Of a stretch of DNA of 64,000 bases, positions 16,403-24,848 are shown piece by piece. The notes beneath the pieces are model-generated. The model was given only the letters and a program-made list of their open reading frames with translations, searched no databases and had not been told where the DNA came from. Source of the stretch: Sulfuricystis thermophila (GTDB lineage: Bacteria; Pseudomonadota; Gammaproteobacteria; Burkholderiales; Rhodocyclaceae); NCBI RefSeq assembly GCF_004323595.1, contig NZ_AP019373.1, positions 2,563,593 to 2,627,592 of the forward strand. The letters run 5' to 3'. The translations under genes were made by a program, and so were the position numbers. Each line of letters opens with the position of its first letter. Positions within the stretch are counted from its first letter, which is position 1.

Positions 16403-17775
16403 TGAAGCTGCTTTCCTGGTTCCGCGGCGAAGCCTTTCAGCGCGGCGTGCATCCGCCGCCCTGCAAGCTGACGGCAAAGACGCCGATCCGCCGGCTGCCG
16501 TTTCCGCCGCGCGTGATCGTGCCGCTCTCGCAGCACATCGGCAAGCCGCCGCGGCCGATCGTCAAGGTCGGCCAGGAGGTGGTGCGCGGCCAGCCGATCG
16601 CCAAGGCGGAAGACTGGCTCTCCGTGCCGCACCATGCGCCGGTCACCGGCGTGGTCGAGTTCATCGGCTTACGGCCGGGCATGCGCGGGCCATGGGTCGA
16701 GTCGATCGTGATCCGCGCCCATCCCGGCGCGACGCAAGAGGACCTCTGGGGCGAGCCGCGCGATTTCTCGGCTGCGAGCGCCCAGGACATCCTCCAGGCG
16801 ATCTGGGACACCGGCATGGTGGGCCTTGGGGGCGCGGCCTTCCCGACCCATGCCAAGCTTTCCGTGCCACAGCAGGCGAAGGTGCATACGCTCGTCGTCA
16901 ATGGCTGCGAATGCGAGCCCTATCTGACCTGCGACCATCGCATGATGGTGGAGTGGACCGATGACCTGATCCGCGGCATCCGCTTTGCGATGCGCGCCAC
17001 CGGCGCACGACGCGCGATCGTCGGCATCGAGGACAACAAGCCGGATGCTTGTGACGCGATCCGGGCGGCGGTGGCGTGTGTCGCACCCCTGCCGGAAGGT
17101 GAGATCCATGCCGAGCTCGTGCCGACCAAGTATCCGCAGGGCTCGGAAAAGATGCTGATCATGGCACTGTTCGGCGTCGAGATTCCCGCCGGCGGTCTGC
17201 CGGTGAGCCTCGGCATGGTGGTCAACAACGTCGGCACCCTGGCGGCGCTCGGCAAGCTGTTGCCGGCGGGAAGAGGGCTCACCGAGCGCGTCGTGACGAT
17301 CACCGGCCCGGGGGTCGCCCGTCCCGGCGACTACATCGTGCCGCTGGGCACGCCGCTCTCCTTCATTCTCGATTATGCCGGCGCGCCCGATGCCCAGGCA
17401 AAGGAAGTGATCCTCGGCGGACCGATGATGGGCCAAGCGGCGGCCTCACTCGAGGTGCCGATCACCAAGGGCATCTCCGGCATCGTCGTGATGCGTGCCC
17501 AAGACATGCAGCTCGATGGAGAGCGCAAGATCTATCCCTGCATCAAATGCGCCGAATGCGTCGAATCCTGCCCGATGGGGCTCAATCCCTCGATGCTCGG
17601 CATGCTCGCCGCCAAGCGCGAATACGATCTGATGGGCTCGGCCTATCACCTCGGTGAATGCTTCGAGTGCGGCTGCTGCTCTTACGTCTGTCCGTCGAAC
17701 ATCCCGCTGGTGCAGCAATTTCGCGTCGCGAAACAAATCCTGCGCGAGAAGGCGGCCGCACAGAAATCGTCATGA
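16402..17775 (+). CDS. rnfC: RnfC, NADH/FMN-binding subunit of the Rnf complex
   Basis: Peripheral subunit that binds NAD(H) and FMN and holds two [4Fe-4S] clusters. The 457-residue protein has the N-terminal barrel (LSQHIGKPPRPIVKVGQEV near 46-64), a glycine-rich nucleotide region GMVGLGGAAFPTHAK near 140-154, and cluster motifs CIKCAECVESCPMGLNP near 381 and CFECGCCSYVCPSNIPL near 419. The ATG at 16402 overlaps the nifJ stop (TGATG); the open frame further upstream is only nifJ read in another frame. Translational coupling with nifJ is likely. Confidence 0.95.
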   Translation: MKLLSWFRGEAFQRGVHPPPCKLTAKTPIRRLPFPPRVIVPLSQHIGKPPRPIVKVGQEVVRGQPIAKAEDWLSVPHHAPVTGVVEFIGLRPGMRGPWVESIVIRAHPGATQEDLWGEPRDFSAASAQDILQAIWDTGMVGLGGAAFPTHAKLSVPQQAKVHTLVVNGCECEPYLTCDHRMMVEWTDDLIRGIRFAMRATGARRAIVGIEDNKPDACDAIRAAVACVAPLPEGEIHAELVPTKYPQGSEKMLIMALFGVEIPAGGLPVSLGMVVNNVGTLAALGKLLPAGRGLTERVVTITGPGVARPGDYIVPLGTPLSFILDYAGAPDAQAKEVILGGPMMGQAAASLEVPITKGISGIVVMRAQDMQLDGERKIYPCIKCAECVESCPMGLNPSMLGMLAAKREYDLMGSAYHLGECFECGCCSYVCPSNIPLVQQFRVAKQILREKAAAQKSS

Positions 17776-18953
17776 CCATCGAGATTCGTTCCGCTCCGCA
17801 CATCAAGGCGCCAAGAAACGTGGCGATGATCATGCGCCACGTCGTCTATTCGCTCTTGCCGGTGTGCGCCTTCTTCGTCTATCAATATGGCCTTTCCGCG
17901 CTCGCCTCGCTCCTCGTCGTCACGGCGAGCTGCCTTATCACCGAACGGCTGTTCGTCAAGACCGGCACGCAGGCCGGCGACATCTCCGACTTTTCCGCCG
18001 TGATCACCGGGCTCTTGCTCGCGCTCTCATTGCCGCCGGCGTTCCCCCTGTGGATGGGCGCCGTCGCCGGCTTTGTCGCCATCGCGCTCGGCAAGGCGCT
18101 GACGGGCGGCATCGGCTTCAATGTCTTCAACCCGGCGCTGGTCGGCCGCGCCTTCGTGCAGGCGGCCTTTCCCCAGGCGATCGCCACCTATTCGCCGTCG
18201 TTCCTGCCCGGCCGCTTCAGCGAGTTCGTGCCCTCCTCGCTCGCCTGGCCGCTGATGCAGCCAGACGACCTGATGCTCTGGCTAAAAGTGAAGCAGCTCG
18301 ACGCACTGGCCGCGGCAACCCCGCTGGCGCGCTGGAAATTCGAAGGCGTGCTCGCCGGCGCCGAGGAACTGCTCACTTCGCTCTCCGGCCACATGGCGGT
18401 GGGCCCTTCGCCCTTGCTGATCCTGCTGTGCGGCAGTTATCTCGCCTTCCGCCGCTTCCTCGACTGGCGCATTCCGGCGGCGATCCTCGGCAGCGCGGGC
18501 TTGACTGCCTGGCTCCTCTTCGCACTCTCGCCGGAGCGTTTCCCGAATCCTTTCTTCATGCTGTTCTCGGGTGGTCTGATCCTCGGCGCGGTGTATATGG
18601 CCACCGACATGGCCACCTCGCCGGTGACACCCAAGGGCATGTGGCTGTATGGCGCGCTGATCGGCCTGCTGACCGTGATCATCCGCTATTACAGCGGGCT
18701 GCCGGAAGGGGTGATGTATGCGATCCTGATCGCGAACGCCGCCACCCCGCTGATCGAAAAGGTGACGCAGCCGACCCCGTTCGGCAAGAGCGCGCTGGCC
18801 AGACTCGGCCATGCCAGGCGTGGTGCCTCGTATCCTCTGCATCCGGGTTACATCTCCCGCGAGGAGGCGCACGCCGTGACGCCGAAGAAGCGCTTCCTGT
18901 GGAACAAGCCGAAGCACGATGAACGTCACAAACCAGGTGGCACGAATGAATGA
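17772..18953 (+). CDS. rnfD: RnfD, membrane subunit of the Rnf complex
   Basis: Integral membrane flavoprotein subunit thought to form part of the ion channel. The 393-residue protein shows about nine to ten hydrophobic helices and the NqrB/RnfD signature GGLILGAVYMATDMATSPVTP (about residues 270-290), including the stretch where FMN is usually attached. The start overlaps the rnfC stop by 4 bp (ATGA). About 40 extra basic, polar residues follow the last helix. Confidence 0.95.
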   Translation: MTIEIRSAPHIKAPRNVAMIMRHVVYSLLPVCAFFVYQYGLSALASLLVVTASCLITERLFVKTGTQAGDISDFSAVITGLLLALSLPPAFPLWMGAVAGFVAIALGKALTGGIGFNVFNPALVGRAFVQAAFPQAIATYSPSFLPGRFSEFVPSSLAWPLMQPDDLMLWLKVKQLDALAAATPLARWKFEGVLAGAEELLTSLSGHMAVGPSPLLILLCGSYLAFRRFLDWRIPAAILGSAGLTAWLLFALSPERFPNPFFMLFSGGLILGAVYMATDMATSPVTPKGMWLYGALIGLLTVIIRYYSGLPEGVMYAILIANAATPLIEKVTQPTPFGKSALARLGHARRGASYPLHPGYISREEAHAVTPKKRFLWNKPKHDERHKPGGTNE

Positions 18954-19635
18954 GCTTGCCCACCCCCTGCCGCAGATGACGCCGCCGGCGGCAATGATCC
19001 GCACGCTGGGACTCATCGCCGCGATCTGCGGCACGATCATCGTCGCCGCCTATCAGGGCACCTACCGCGCCGTGCAGGAAAACAAGCGCATCGCCGTCGA
19101 GCGCGGGGTGTTCCGCGTGATCTCGACCGCCAAGTCGATCGTCGAATACGTCGCCCTGCCGACGGGCACAGTCGAAAAAGTCGGCGCTGGCGAGACGGCA
19201 CCCGCGGGCGCGATCCGCTTCTTCGCGGGCTATGACGAGGCCGGCCGGCTCGCCGGCATCGCTGCCGAAGGCGCCGCGAAGGGCTATGCCGACAACGTCC
19301 GCATCCTGTTCGCCTGGGATCCGCTTTCCAGGAAGGTCACCGGCTTCAGTGTCGTCGCGGCGCGCGAGACGCCGGGGATCGGCGACAAGATCAGCAAGGA
19401 TCGCGATTTCCTCGCCAACTTTCCGCTGGCTGCCGAGGTGGCGGCGGACGGCAAGGCCCTCATCCACGAGATTCGCACCGTCAAGCACGGCACGAAGACG
19501 CAGCCATGGGAAATCGACGCCATCGCCGGGGCGACGATCACCTCGCGCGCGGTAGGCCGTGCGATCAACGATACGGCGCAAGCCCTGCTGCCACGCATCG
19601 CGCCGCATCTGGACCAGTTGAAGGAAAAGTCATGA
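18946..19635 (+). CDS. rnfG: RnfG, covalent-FMN subunit of the Rnf complex
   Basis: Periplasmic flavoprotein subunit. The 229-residue protein has one N-terminal anchor (about residues 19-40) and the FMN-attachment motif AGATITSRAVG near 194-204, where Thr carries the flavin. The start at 18946 is preferred because AGGTGG lies just upstream and it overlaps the rnfD stop by 8 bp; an earlier ATG at 18919 also exists. One motif copy (19180-19201) encodes VGAGETAPAGA in a loop. Confidence 0.94.
   Translation: MNELAHPLPQMTPPAAMIRTLGLIAAICGTIIVAAYQGTYRAVQENKRIAVERGVFRVISTAKSIVEYVALPTGTVEKVGAGETAPAGAIRFFAGYDEAGRLAGIAAEGAAKGYADNVRILFAWDPLSRKVTGFSVVAARETPGIGDKISKDRDFLANFPLAAEVAADGKALIHEIRTVKHGTKTQPWEIDAIAGATITSRAVGRAINDTAQALLPRIAPHLDQLKEKS
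19180..19201 (+). repeat. Dispersed 22-bp motif, copy in rnfG
   Basis: Matches 20 of 22 positions, on the coding strand of rnfG, and encodes nearly the same peptide as the ccmI copy (GAGETAPAGA versus GADKTAPAGA). Confidence 0.65.
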
Positions 19636-20276
19636 GTCAGACCGCCACCACCTGGGAAGAATTCATGGAGGGTGTCTGGCGCCAGAACCCGGTGTTCGTG
19701 ATGGTGCTGGGCCTATGTCCGTCACTCGCCGTCACCGTCTCGGCGGTCAACGCCCTGTCGATGGGATTGGCGACGACCTTCGTGCTCACCTGTTCGTGTC
19801 TCTTGGTATCGCTGTTGCGCAAGCTGATCCCGAAAGAGGTGCGCATCGCCACCTACATCGTCATCATCGCCACCTTCGTCACCGTCGTCGATTATCTGAT
19901 CCAGGCCATCAGCCTGGCGCTCTACGATGCGCTCGGCGCCTTCATCCAGCTCATCGTCGTCAACTGCATCATCCTTGGCCGCGCCGAAGCACACGCTTCG
20001 AAACATCCGCCGCTGACCGCCGTCGTCAATGCACTCGGCATGAGCGTCGGCTTCACGCTCGGCCTGTTCGCCTTGGGAAGCGTGCGCGAGATCCTCGGCG
20101 CCGGCAGTTTGTTCGGCCTGCCGCTGTTCGGCGAACATTTCCAGCCCTGGGTGGTGATGGTGCTACCGCCCGGCGGCTTCTTCGTGCTCGGTCTATGGCT
20201 GCTGGTATTTGCCGCCGGCGCGCGTTGGCGCCAGCATCGCCAAGCCAAGCGGCAGGAGGTGACGCAACATGCATGA
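19632..20276 (+). CDS. rnfE: RnfE, membrane subunit of the Rnf complex
   Basis: NqrD/RnfE-type six-helix membrane protein. The 214-residue sequence carries the paired half-motif GLCPSLAVTVSA near residues 25-36 and VVNCIILGRAEAHAS near 111-125. The cysteines in these motifs help bind the intramembrane iron-sulfur centre shared with RnfA. The start at 19632 overlaps the rnfG stop by 4 bp. Confidence 0.95.
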   Translation: MSQTATTWEEFMEGVWRQNPVFVMVLGLCPSLAVTVSAVNALSMGLATTFVLTCSCLLVSLLRKLIPKEVRIATYIVIIATFVTVVDYLIQAISLALYDALGAFIQLIVVNCIILGRAEAHASKHPPLTAVVNALGMSVGFTLGLFALGSVREILGAGSLFGLPLFGEHFQPWVVMVLPPGGFFVLGLWLLVFAAGARWRQHRQAKRQEVTQHA

Positions 20277-20847
20277 GTCCGCCGCGCAGATCTTCATCAA
20301 CGCCTTCCTCGCCAACAACTTCGTGCTGGCGATGTTCCTCGGCCTCTGTCCGTTCATCGGTGTCTCGGGCAAGCTCGAAACGGCCGCCCCGATGGGCGCG
20401 GCGACCACTTTCGTGATGCTCGTCGCCTCGCTGTGCGCCTACGGCCTCAATCTGCTGCTCGCCTATTTCAATCTCGAATTCCTGCGGCTGATCGCCTATA
20501 TCGTGATCATCGCTTCGGCCGTGCAGCTCGTCGAGATGGTACTGAAAAAATACAGCCCGGCGCTGTTCCGCGCGCTGGGCATCTATCTGCCGCTGATCAC
20601 CACCAACTGCGCGGTGCTCGGTGTGGCGCTGTTCCAAACCGCACGCGAATACGACTTCGTGCAGTCGGTCACTTTCGCCGTGGGGGCCGGGGCCGGCTTC
20701 ACGCTGGCCTTGGTGCTGATGGCCAGTGTGCGCGAGCGCCTACGGTTATCCGACGTGCCTGCGGTCGCCCAGGGCACCGCCTTGTCGCTGATGCTCGCCG
20801 GCATCCTGTCTCTTTCCTTCATGGGTTTTGCGGGGCTGGGCGGCTGA
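20269..20847 (+). CDS. rnfA: RnfA, membrane subunit of the Rnf complex
   Basis: NqrE/RnfA-type six-helix protein, partner of RnfE. The 192-residue sequence has GLCPFIGVSGKLETA near 23-37 and TTNCAVLGVALFQ near 105-117, with the cysteines of the shared Fe-S site. It overlaps rnfE by 8 bp and its stop overlaps the next small gene (TGATG). Confidence 0.95.
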   Translation: MHESAAQIFINAFLANNFVLAMFLGLCPFIGVSGKLETAAPMGAATTFVMLVASLCAYGLNLLLAYFNLEFLRLIAYIVIIASAVQLVEMVLKKYSPALFRALGIYLPLITTNCAVLGVALFQTAREYDFVQSVTFAVGAGAGFTLALVLMASVRERLRLSDVPAVAQGTALSLMLAGILSLSFMGFAGLGG

Positions 20848-21032
20848 TGGCGACCTATCTCGTCACCATCGCGTTGCTCTTCGGGTTGATGGTTGCCGGC
20901 ATCGTGGTAGACCGGCTGTATCGCCACTTCGCGGCACGCCATCCGCAGCTCGGGCCTTTCCGTCAGAACGAGGGGGGCTGTGGTTGTGGTGGCAGCAAAT
21001 GCGACAAGTCTGATGCTGGCTGTAAGCGTTAG
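20847..21032 (+). CDS. Small Cys-rich membrane protein after rnfA (NqrM-like candidate)
   Basis: A 61-residue protein: one N-terminal membrane helix (residues 3-20), a basic stretch (DRLYRHFAARH), then a glycine/cysteine tail GGCGCGGSKCDKSDAGC with four Cys. The layout, helix plus short cytoplasmic Cys cluster, recalls NqrM, which inserts iron into the related Na+-NQR. RnfA/RnfE need a similar Fe site. The start overlaps the rnfA stop (TGATG), so it is the last gene of the rnf operon. The maturation role is inference, not shown; there is little sequence identity to claim family membership. Confidence 0.7.
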   Translation: MATYLVTIALLFGLMVAGIVVDRLYRHFAARHPQLGPFRQNEGGCGCGGSKCDKSDAGCKR

Positions 21033-21493
21033 CGCAGCATCTCCGGGTTGACCACCGCGCGCAGCACCGTCTGATCGCGGCCTTCGCGGCTGCGTTTGGT
21101 AAACCACCAGACGGCGCCTTTCTTGAAGCTCCAGTCGGCCTCGACGCCGGAGAGCAGCAAGGCGGCAAGCCGTCCCAGCGTCGGTTGGTGGCCGATCAAC
21201 AGCACCGCGCCCGAATGCTCGGGCCACTGGGCGGCGGCGAGCAGATCGGCGGTATCCGCGCCGACACCGATCTTCGGTTCGATCTCGAAAGGCAGGGCGA
21301 GCGCATGCGCGGTCTGCTGGGTGCGCGTGGTGGGGCTCACGAGGATGCGAGTCTTCTTCGGCAGGTGCGCCCTGAGCCATTTCGCCATCACATGGGCCTG
21401 CTTGTCGCCACGCGGGGTGAGCCGGCGCTTGGCATCCGGCAGACCGACGCTCGCGTCTTCGGCTTCGGCATGACGCCAGAGGATCAAATCCAT
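21029..21493 (-). CDS. sixA: SixA-type phosphohistidine phosphatase
   Basis: Histidine-phosphatase-fold protein that removes phosphate from phosphohistidine on phosphotransfer proteins. The 154-residue protein has the catalytic RHAEAED near residues 7-13, TRTQQTA near 56 and the second-histidine motif LLIGHQPTLGRLA near 96-108. ATG 21493 is chosen because GGAG lies 5 bp upstream; GTG 21499 would add two residues. It overlaps the CYTH-CHAD stop and converges with the small rnf-linked gene (4-bp overlap). Confidence 0.88.
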   Translation of the reverse strand: MDLILWRHAEAEDASVGLPDAKRRLTPRGDKQAHVMAKWLRAHLPKKTRILVSPTTRTQQTAHALALPFEIEPKIGVGADTADLLAAAQWPEHSGAVLLIGHQPTLGRLAALLLSGVEADWSFKKGAVWWFTKRSREGRDQTVLRAVVNPEMLR

Positions 21494-21495
21494 GC

Positions 21496-23091
21496 TCACT
21501 CCGCTTCAGTCACGGGTTGCGCAACATACGCCGCGATTGTGACGGGCTGGTGACATTCATGGAGCCGGGGCAGACGCAATGTACCCAGCCGCTCGATGTC
21601 ATCGCGCACCGCTGCCAGCAGTTTCTGATAACGCGGGCCATGCCAGCCGGCAATCAAGCTGACGGCCTCGCGCAGCGCCGGATCGCTGCCAGCGCAAGCC
21701 ATCAACAGCGCACCAGCATTGGCCAGATCGTTGATCTGACCCAGAACGTCCTGCAATTCGGCAAGACGCTCGAGGAGACGGCGTGTCGGCTTCTTCGCGG
21801 CGAGCGGCGCGAAGAATTCCAGCGCATAGCGCAGCCGTTTGATGCCGATGCGCAGCGCGTGCAGCGTTTCGGGCTTCGCGGCATCGGCCTCACTGGCCAG
21901 GGCGAGCACCGATCGGCGCAGGCGCTTCAAGCGCTTTTGCGCGAATGCGGGCAATTCCGCCGTGACGACATCGGCAGAAGCTTCCGTCGCTCGTCCTTCC
22001 GGTTCCGCTGCGGTGATGCCATGCGCCAGGGCGAGCAGTTCGATGACGATCTGGCCATAGCGCGGCGCGCGCAACAGATGTCGTGCGTGCCGACGGGCGG
22101 CCGAGCAGCGCTCGGTGATGCTACCGATCAGCGCGGCCAGGCGCGGCTCTTCGGGCAGCGCGGCAAGCACGGGCTGAGCAATCTCGGCCAGCAGCACGTC
22201 GTAATCACGTGCCCGTCCCAGCGGCTGCATCAGTTCGCGCAGCAAGGGCCGCATGCGAGCGGAATAGTCCGCTGGCAACAGTGATCGGAACAGCCGCAGC
22301 GCAGCCCGCAGCCGGCGCAGCGCGACACGCATTTGATGAATGTATTCCGGATCGTCGCACTCCAGCGCGGGTGCATGGTTGCGCTGCAACTGGTCGAGGC
22401 AGGCCAGCGCGATGGCGCTGAAGGCGGCGTGAGGACTCATCGCTGCCGACAGCGGGATCGGCTTGGCACGCTCGGGTGCCGGCGTCGTCTGCATGAAGAG
22501 CGCATAACCGCGATCCGCCTTGGAGAGCGGCGCAGGAACGAGCGGAATGCGTTCGGCCAGGGTCTGCGCCAAGGCGAACAGTGCCTCTGCCGCGCCAGTG
22601 ATCAGCTCGATCTCGATTTCAGAAATCGGCTCGCGCCTGCCAGCGGCGGCGATCCAGCCGCGGTCGAGCGCGAGCTCGATGCGCGTACCACGTGGCAACT
22701 CGAATGTCCAGGCGATACGCCGGAAACGGGTCTCGAAGACCGGCGCGAGCCGTGTGGCGATCTTCGGCCGTTCCAGCCACGCGCGCACTTCGGCATCGTC
22801 GATCATTGAAAAGTCGAAATGCCCGGCATAAGGCGTTTCCCATTCCGGGCGCGTGGAGATGCCACCGGCCTCTTTACCGGCACACTTGACCGTTTGCAGC
22901 CAGAGCTTGCCTTTGGCGCGTAGCCGCAATGCGATACCTCGGCGGCGCAAAGCGAGGTCGGGCGTGTCGTAGTAGAGATTGGTCAGCCGATGGACTTCCT
23001 TGCGCGCCGCCTGCTTGAGCAAAGGATGGCGTAGTAAAGCACGTTGCGCGGCTTCAGGTAATGTCAGCTTGAGCTCGATCTCTTCGGCCAT
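21496..23091 (-). CDS. CYTH-CHAD domain protein (triphosphatase-like)
   Basis: A 531-residue protein starting MAEEIELKL, the ExExK-type start of a CYTH triphosphate-tunnel domain (about residues 1-200, with basic and acidic strands such as GIALRLRAKGKLWLQTVK). A CHAD helical domain follows (about 220-510) with repeated conserved histidines (MRVALRRLRAALRLF, LRIGIKRLRYALEFF) that bind polyphosphate. Such proteins hydrolyse inorganic triphosphate (YgiF-like) or bind polyphosphate granules. The start at 23091 fits the family; upstream in-frame sequence is not conserved-looking. Confidence 0.88.
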   Translation of the reverse strand: MAEEIELKLTLPEAAQRALLRHPLLKQAARKEVHRLTNLYYDTPDLALRRRGIALRLRAKGKLWLQTVKCAGKEAGGISTRPEWETPYAGHFDFSMIDDAEVRAWLERPKIATRLAPVFETRFRRIAWTFELPRGTRIELALDRGWIAAAGRREPISEIEIELITGAAEALFALAQTLAERIPLVPAPLSKADRGYALFMQTTPAPERAKPIPLSAAMSPHAAFSAIALACLDQLQRNHAPALECDDPEYIHQMRVALRRLRAALRLFRSLLPADYSARMRPLLRELMQPLGRARDYDVLLAEIAQPVLAALPEEPRLAALIGSITERCSAARRHARHLLRAPRYGQIVIELLALAHGITAAEPEGRATEASADVVTAELPAFAQKRLKRLRRSVLALASEADAAKPETLHALRIGIKRLRYALEFFAPLAAKKPTRRLLERLAELQDVLGQINDLANAGALLMACAGSDPALREAVSLIAGWHGPRYQKLLAAVRDDIERLGTLRLPRLHECHQPVTIAAYVAQPVTEAE

Positions 23092-23231
23092 GACACCCCG
23101 ATTGTAAGGCGACGATGGAGCGAAATTGTTACAGTGGCTGGCCGGATCACAATGCGTTGCCGCTCGCTGGCTTGGCAACAAATATCCGTACAATCAAAAG
23201 AACGCTTTGACGAGAACCGCGAAGACCTGAC

Positions 23232-23247
23232 ATGCGCTACTGGCTGA
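23232..23247 (+). other. Left attachment repeat (attL core) of the genomic island
   Basis: ATGCGCTACTGGCTGA, identical to the first 16 bases of the EVE-domain gene at 41411-41426. Upstream sequence is native chromosome; downstream is island DNA that meets a stop after 20 codons. The displaced original promoter of the EVE gene should lie just left of here. Confidence 0.8.
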
Positions 23248-23497
23248 GTAGTGCCGCACAACCCCACCGTAGCGCCTCGGAAGTCTCTCTGTAGCTAGGT
23301 TTATACGAACTAACTGCTCAGGGAGGGATCACTCTATTTCGTCGTTGGGTGGGATTCTGGGTGGGAATTTGGATGTCTCTGCCCTTGGTTACTCGCGTAT
23401 CGCTCGTCAATGCTCGTAACGGCTGGGATGATGCAGCCAACGACGGCTTGCATCTTCCGGATCGGGTAATCATGCCTCGCCCCACAACGTGGCCTAG

Positions 23498-24412
23498 GGC
23501 CTGTTCTCAATCAAGCGAATAGTCGTATGCCAAATGGAAGCGAAGCTGAATAAATCGTTCACGATCAATGACATGGCGAGGGACTGTTCACAGTGGGTAA
23601 ATTATGGTCATATCCTGACTTTTGCGCAGGAGTCAGGATGGACCGGACGATGTTACGAGATGACCAGTGGGCACGCATTGAACAGCTCTTGCCAGGCAAG
23701 AAAGGCGATCCCGGCCGCACCGCGAAAGACAACCGACGCTTCGTCGAAGCCGTTCTCTGGATCATGCTCACCGGCAGTCCGTGGCGTGACCTGCCGAAAG
23801 AGCTGGGCCATTGGCATCGGACCTATGTGCGCTTCGCGCGCTGGCGTGAGAAAGGTGTCTGGGAACGTGTGGCAACCGCACTGCAAGGCGATGCTGACAT
23901 GGAGCATCTGTTCATCGACTCGACCATCGTGCGCGCCCACCAGCATTCCGCCGGCGCCCAAAAAAAGCCGGCCAACAGGAAATCGGCCGCTCGCGGGGCG
24001 GACTGACGACGAAACTGCATGTCGCCGTGGATGCCTTGGGCAATCCACTGCGGGTCATTCTCTCGGCCGGGCAGGTCGCCGACATCGAGCAGGCGGCAGC
24101 GCTGATTCAGGATCAGCCGGCCGAGTTCATCGTCGCCGACAAGGGCTACGATTCGGATGCCTTCGTCGAAGCGATTACGACGCAAGGCAGCCAGGCGGTC
24201 ATTCCACCGCGCTCGAACCGACTCAATCCCCGCTCGTTCGACCGACATATCTACAAGAGCCGCAATCTGATCGAGCGTTTCTTCAGTCGCATCAAGCAAT
24301 TCAGACGCATCGCCACGCGCTACGACAAACTCGCAGCATCCTTCTTGTCGTTCATTCATCTGGCCTGCACTATCGTCTGGTTGGCTTGATTGAGAACACG
24401 CCCTAGGATTTC
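23498..24412 (+). mobile_element. IS5-family insertion sequence (complete)
   Basis: 915 bp with terminal inverted repeats GGCCTGTTCTCAATCAAGC (left) and GGCGTGTTCTCAATCAAGC (right, complement), one mismatch apart. It is flanked by the 4-bp target duplication CTAG at 23494-23497 and 24413-24416. A CTAG-type target duplication is typical of IS5. It interrupts the IS3-type orfA remnant on its right. Confidence 0.92.
23638..24389 (+). CDS. IS5-family transposase, two frames joined by -1 frameshift
   Basis: The first frame (23638-24006) starts MDRTMLRDDQWARIEQLLPG after an AGGAG site and carries the N-terminal DUF4096-like part and DDE Asp region (LFIDSTIVRAHQH). The second frame (ending 24389) continues GRSRGGLTTKLHVAVDA... 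with the second Asp region (VADKGYDSDAF) and the C-terminal NLIERFFSRIKQFRRIATRYDKL with the catalytic Glu. A run of seven A at 23960-23966 lies in the overlap and the shift needed is -1. This is the usual programmed frameshift of the IS427 group, so the transposase may be functional. Confidence 0.88.
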
Positions 24413-24658
24413 GTTCTCACGCTTGAGCCGGATGTTCTCCGCCCGCACCCGCGATAGCTCCATTTGCTCCGGCGTGACCGGCTTCGCACCTGGGCCGTTG
24501 AGCTTGCCCGCGTCGAACGCCTTGACCCAGTTGCGCAGCGTCTGCTCGATCAGCCCCAGCTCCTTCGCTATCACCCCAACCGTCTGGCCCGCCTTTACCC
24601 GCTTCACCGCCAACTCCCGAAATTCGGCCGTGTATTCCTGCTTCGGTATCTTCTTCAA
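24413..24658 (-). pseudogene. IS3-family OrfA fragment, cut by IS5
   Basis: Encodes a helix-turn-helix OrfA (KKIPKQEYTAEFRELAVKR, then GVIAKELGLIEQTLRNWVK) with the start of the leucine-zipper region (LSRVRAENIRLKRENEIL). It stops being homologous at the IS5 boundary. TTG at 24658 is the likely original start. No OrfB is found on the far side of IS5, so more DNA has been lost than the insertion alone explains. The space to the next gene (24713-24848) shows nothing I recognise. Confidence 0.75.
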
Positions 24659-24848
24659 CTTCGTTGCTCCTTCCAATTTACGGGGCCTTATACCCCATCT
24701 CTTGGAAGACAAAATTTCGGGGGAAGCTCAAGGTCGGAGTAGCAGTCTTCTTCTATCTCCCCCATGGTCACCCTGACTCCGTGACAGGGCAACAAGATGT
24801 GAAACCTGAAATCGGTCCTCACCCTGATGGGGTGGAGGACCGTCTGGA

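Noticed and set aside
11441-16477. Long open frame on the minus strand opposite nifJ
   Set aside because: It is the mirror of the high-GC nifJ coding frame. Its translation is Arg/His/Asp-rich with no motif, while nifJ shows full catalytic motifs on the other strand.
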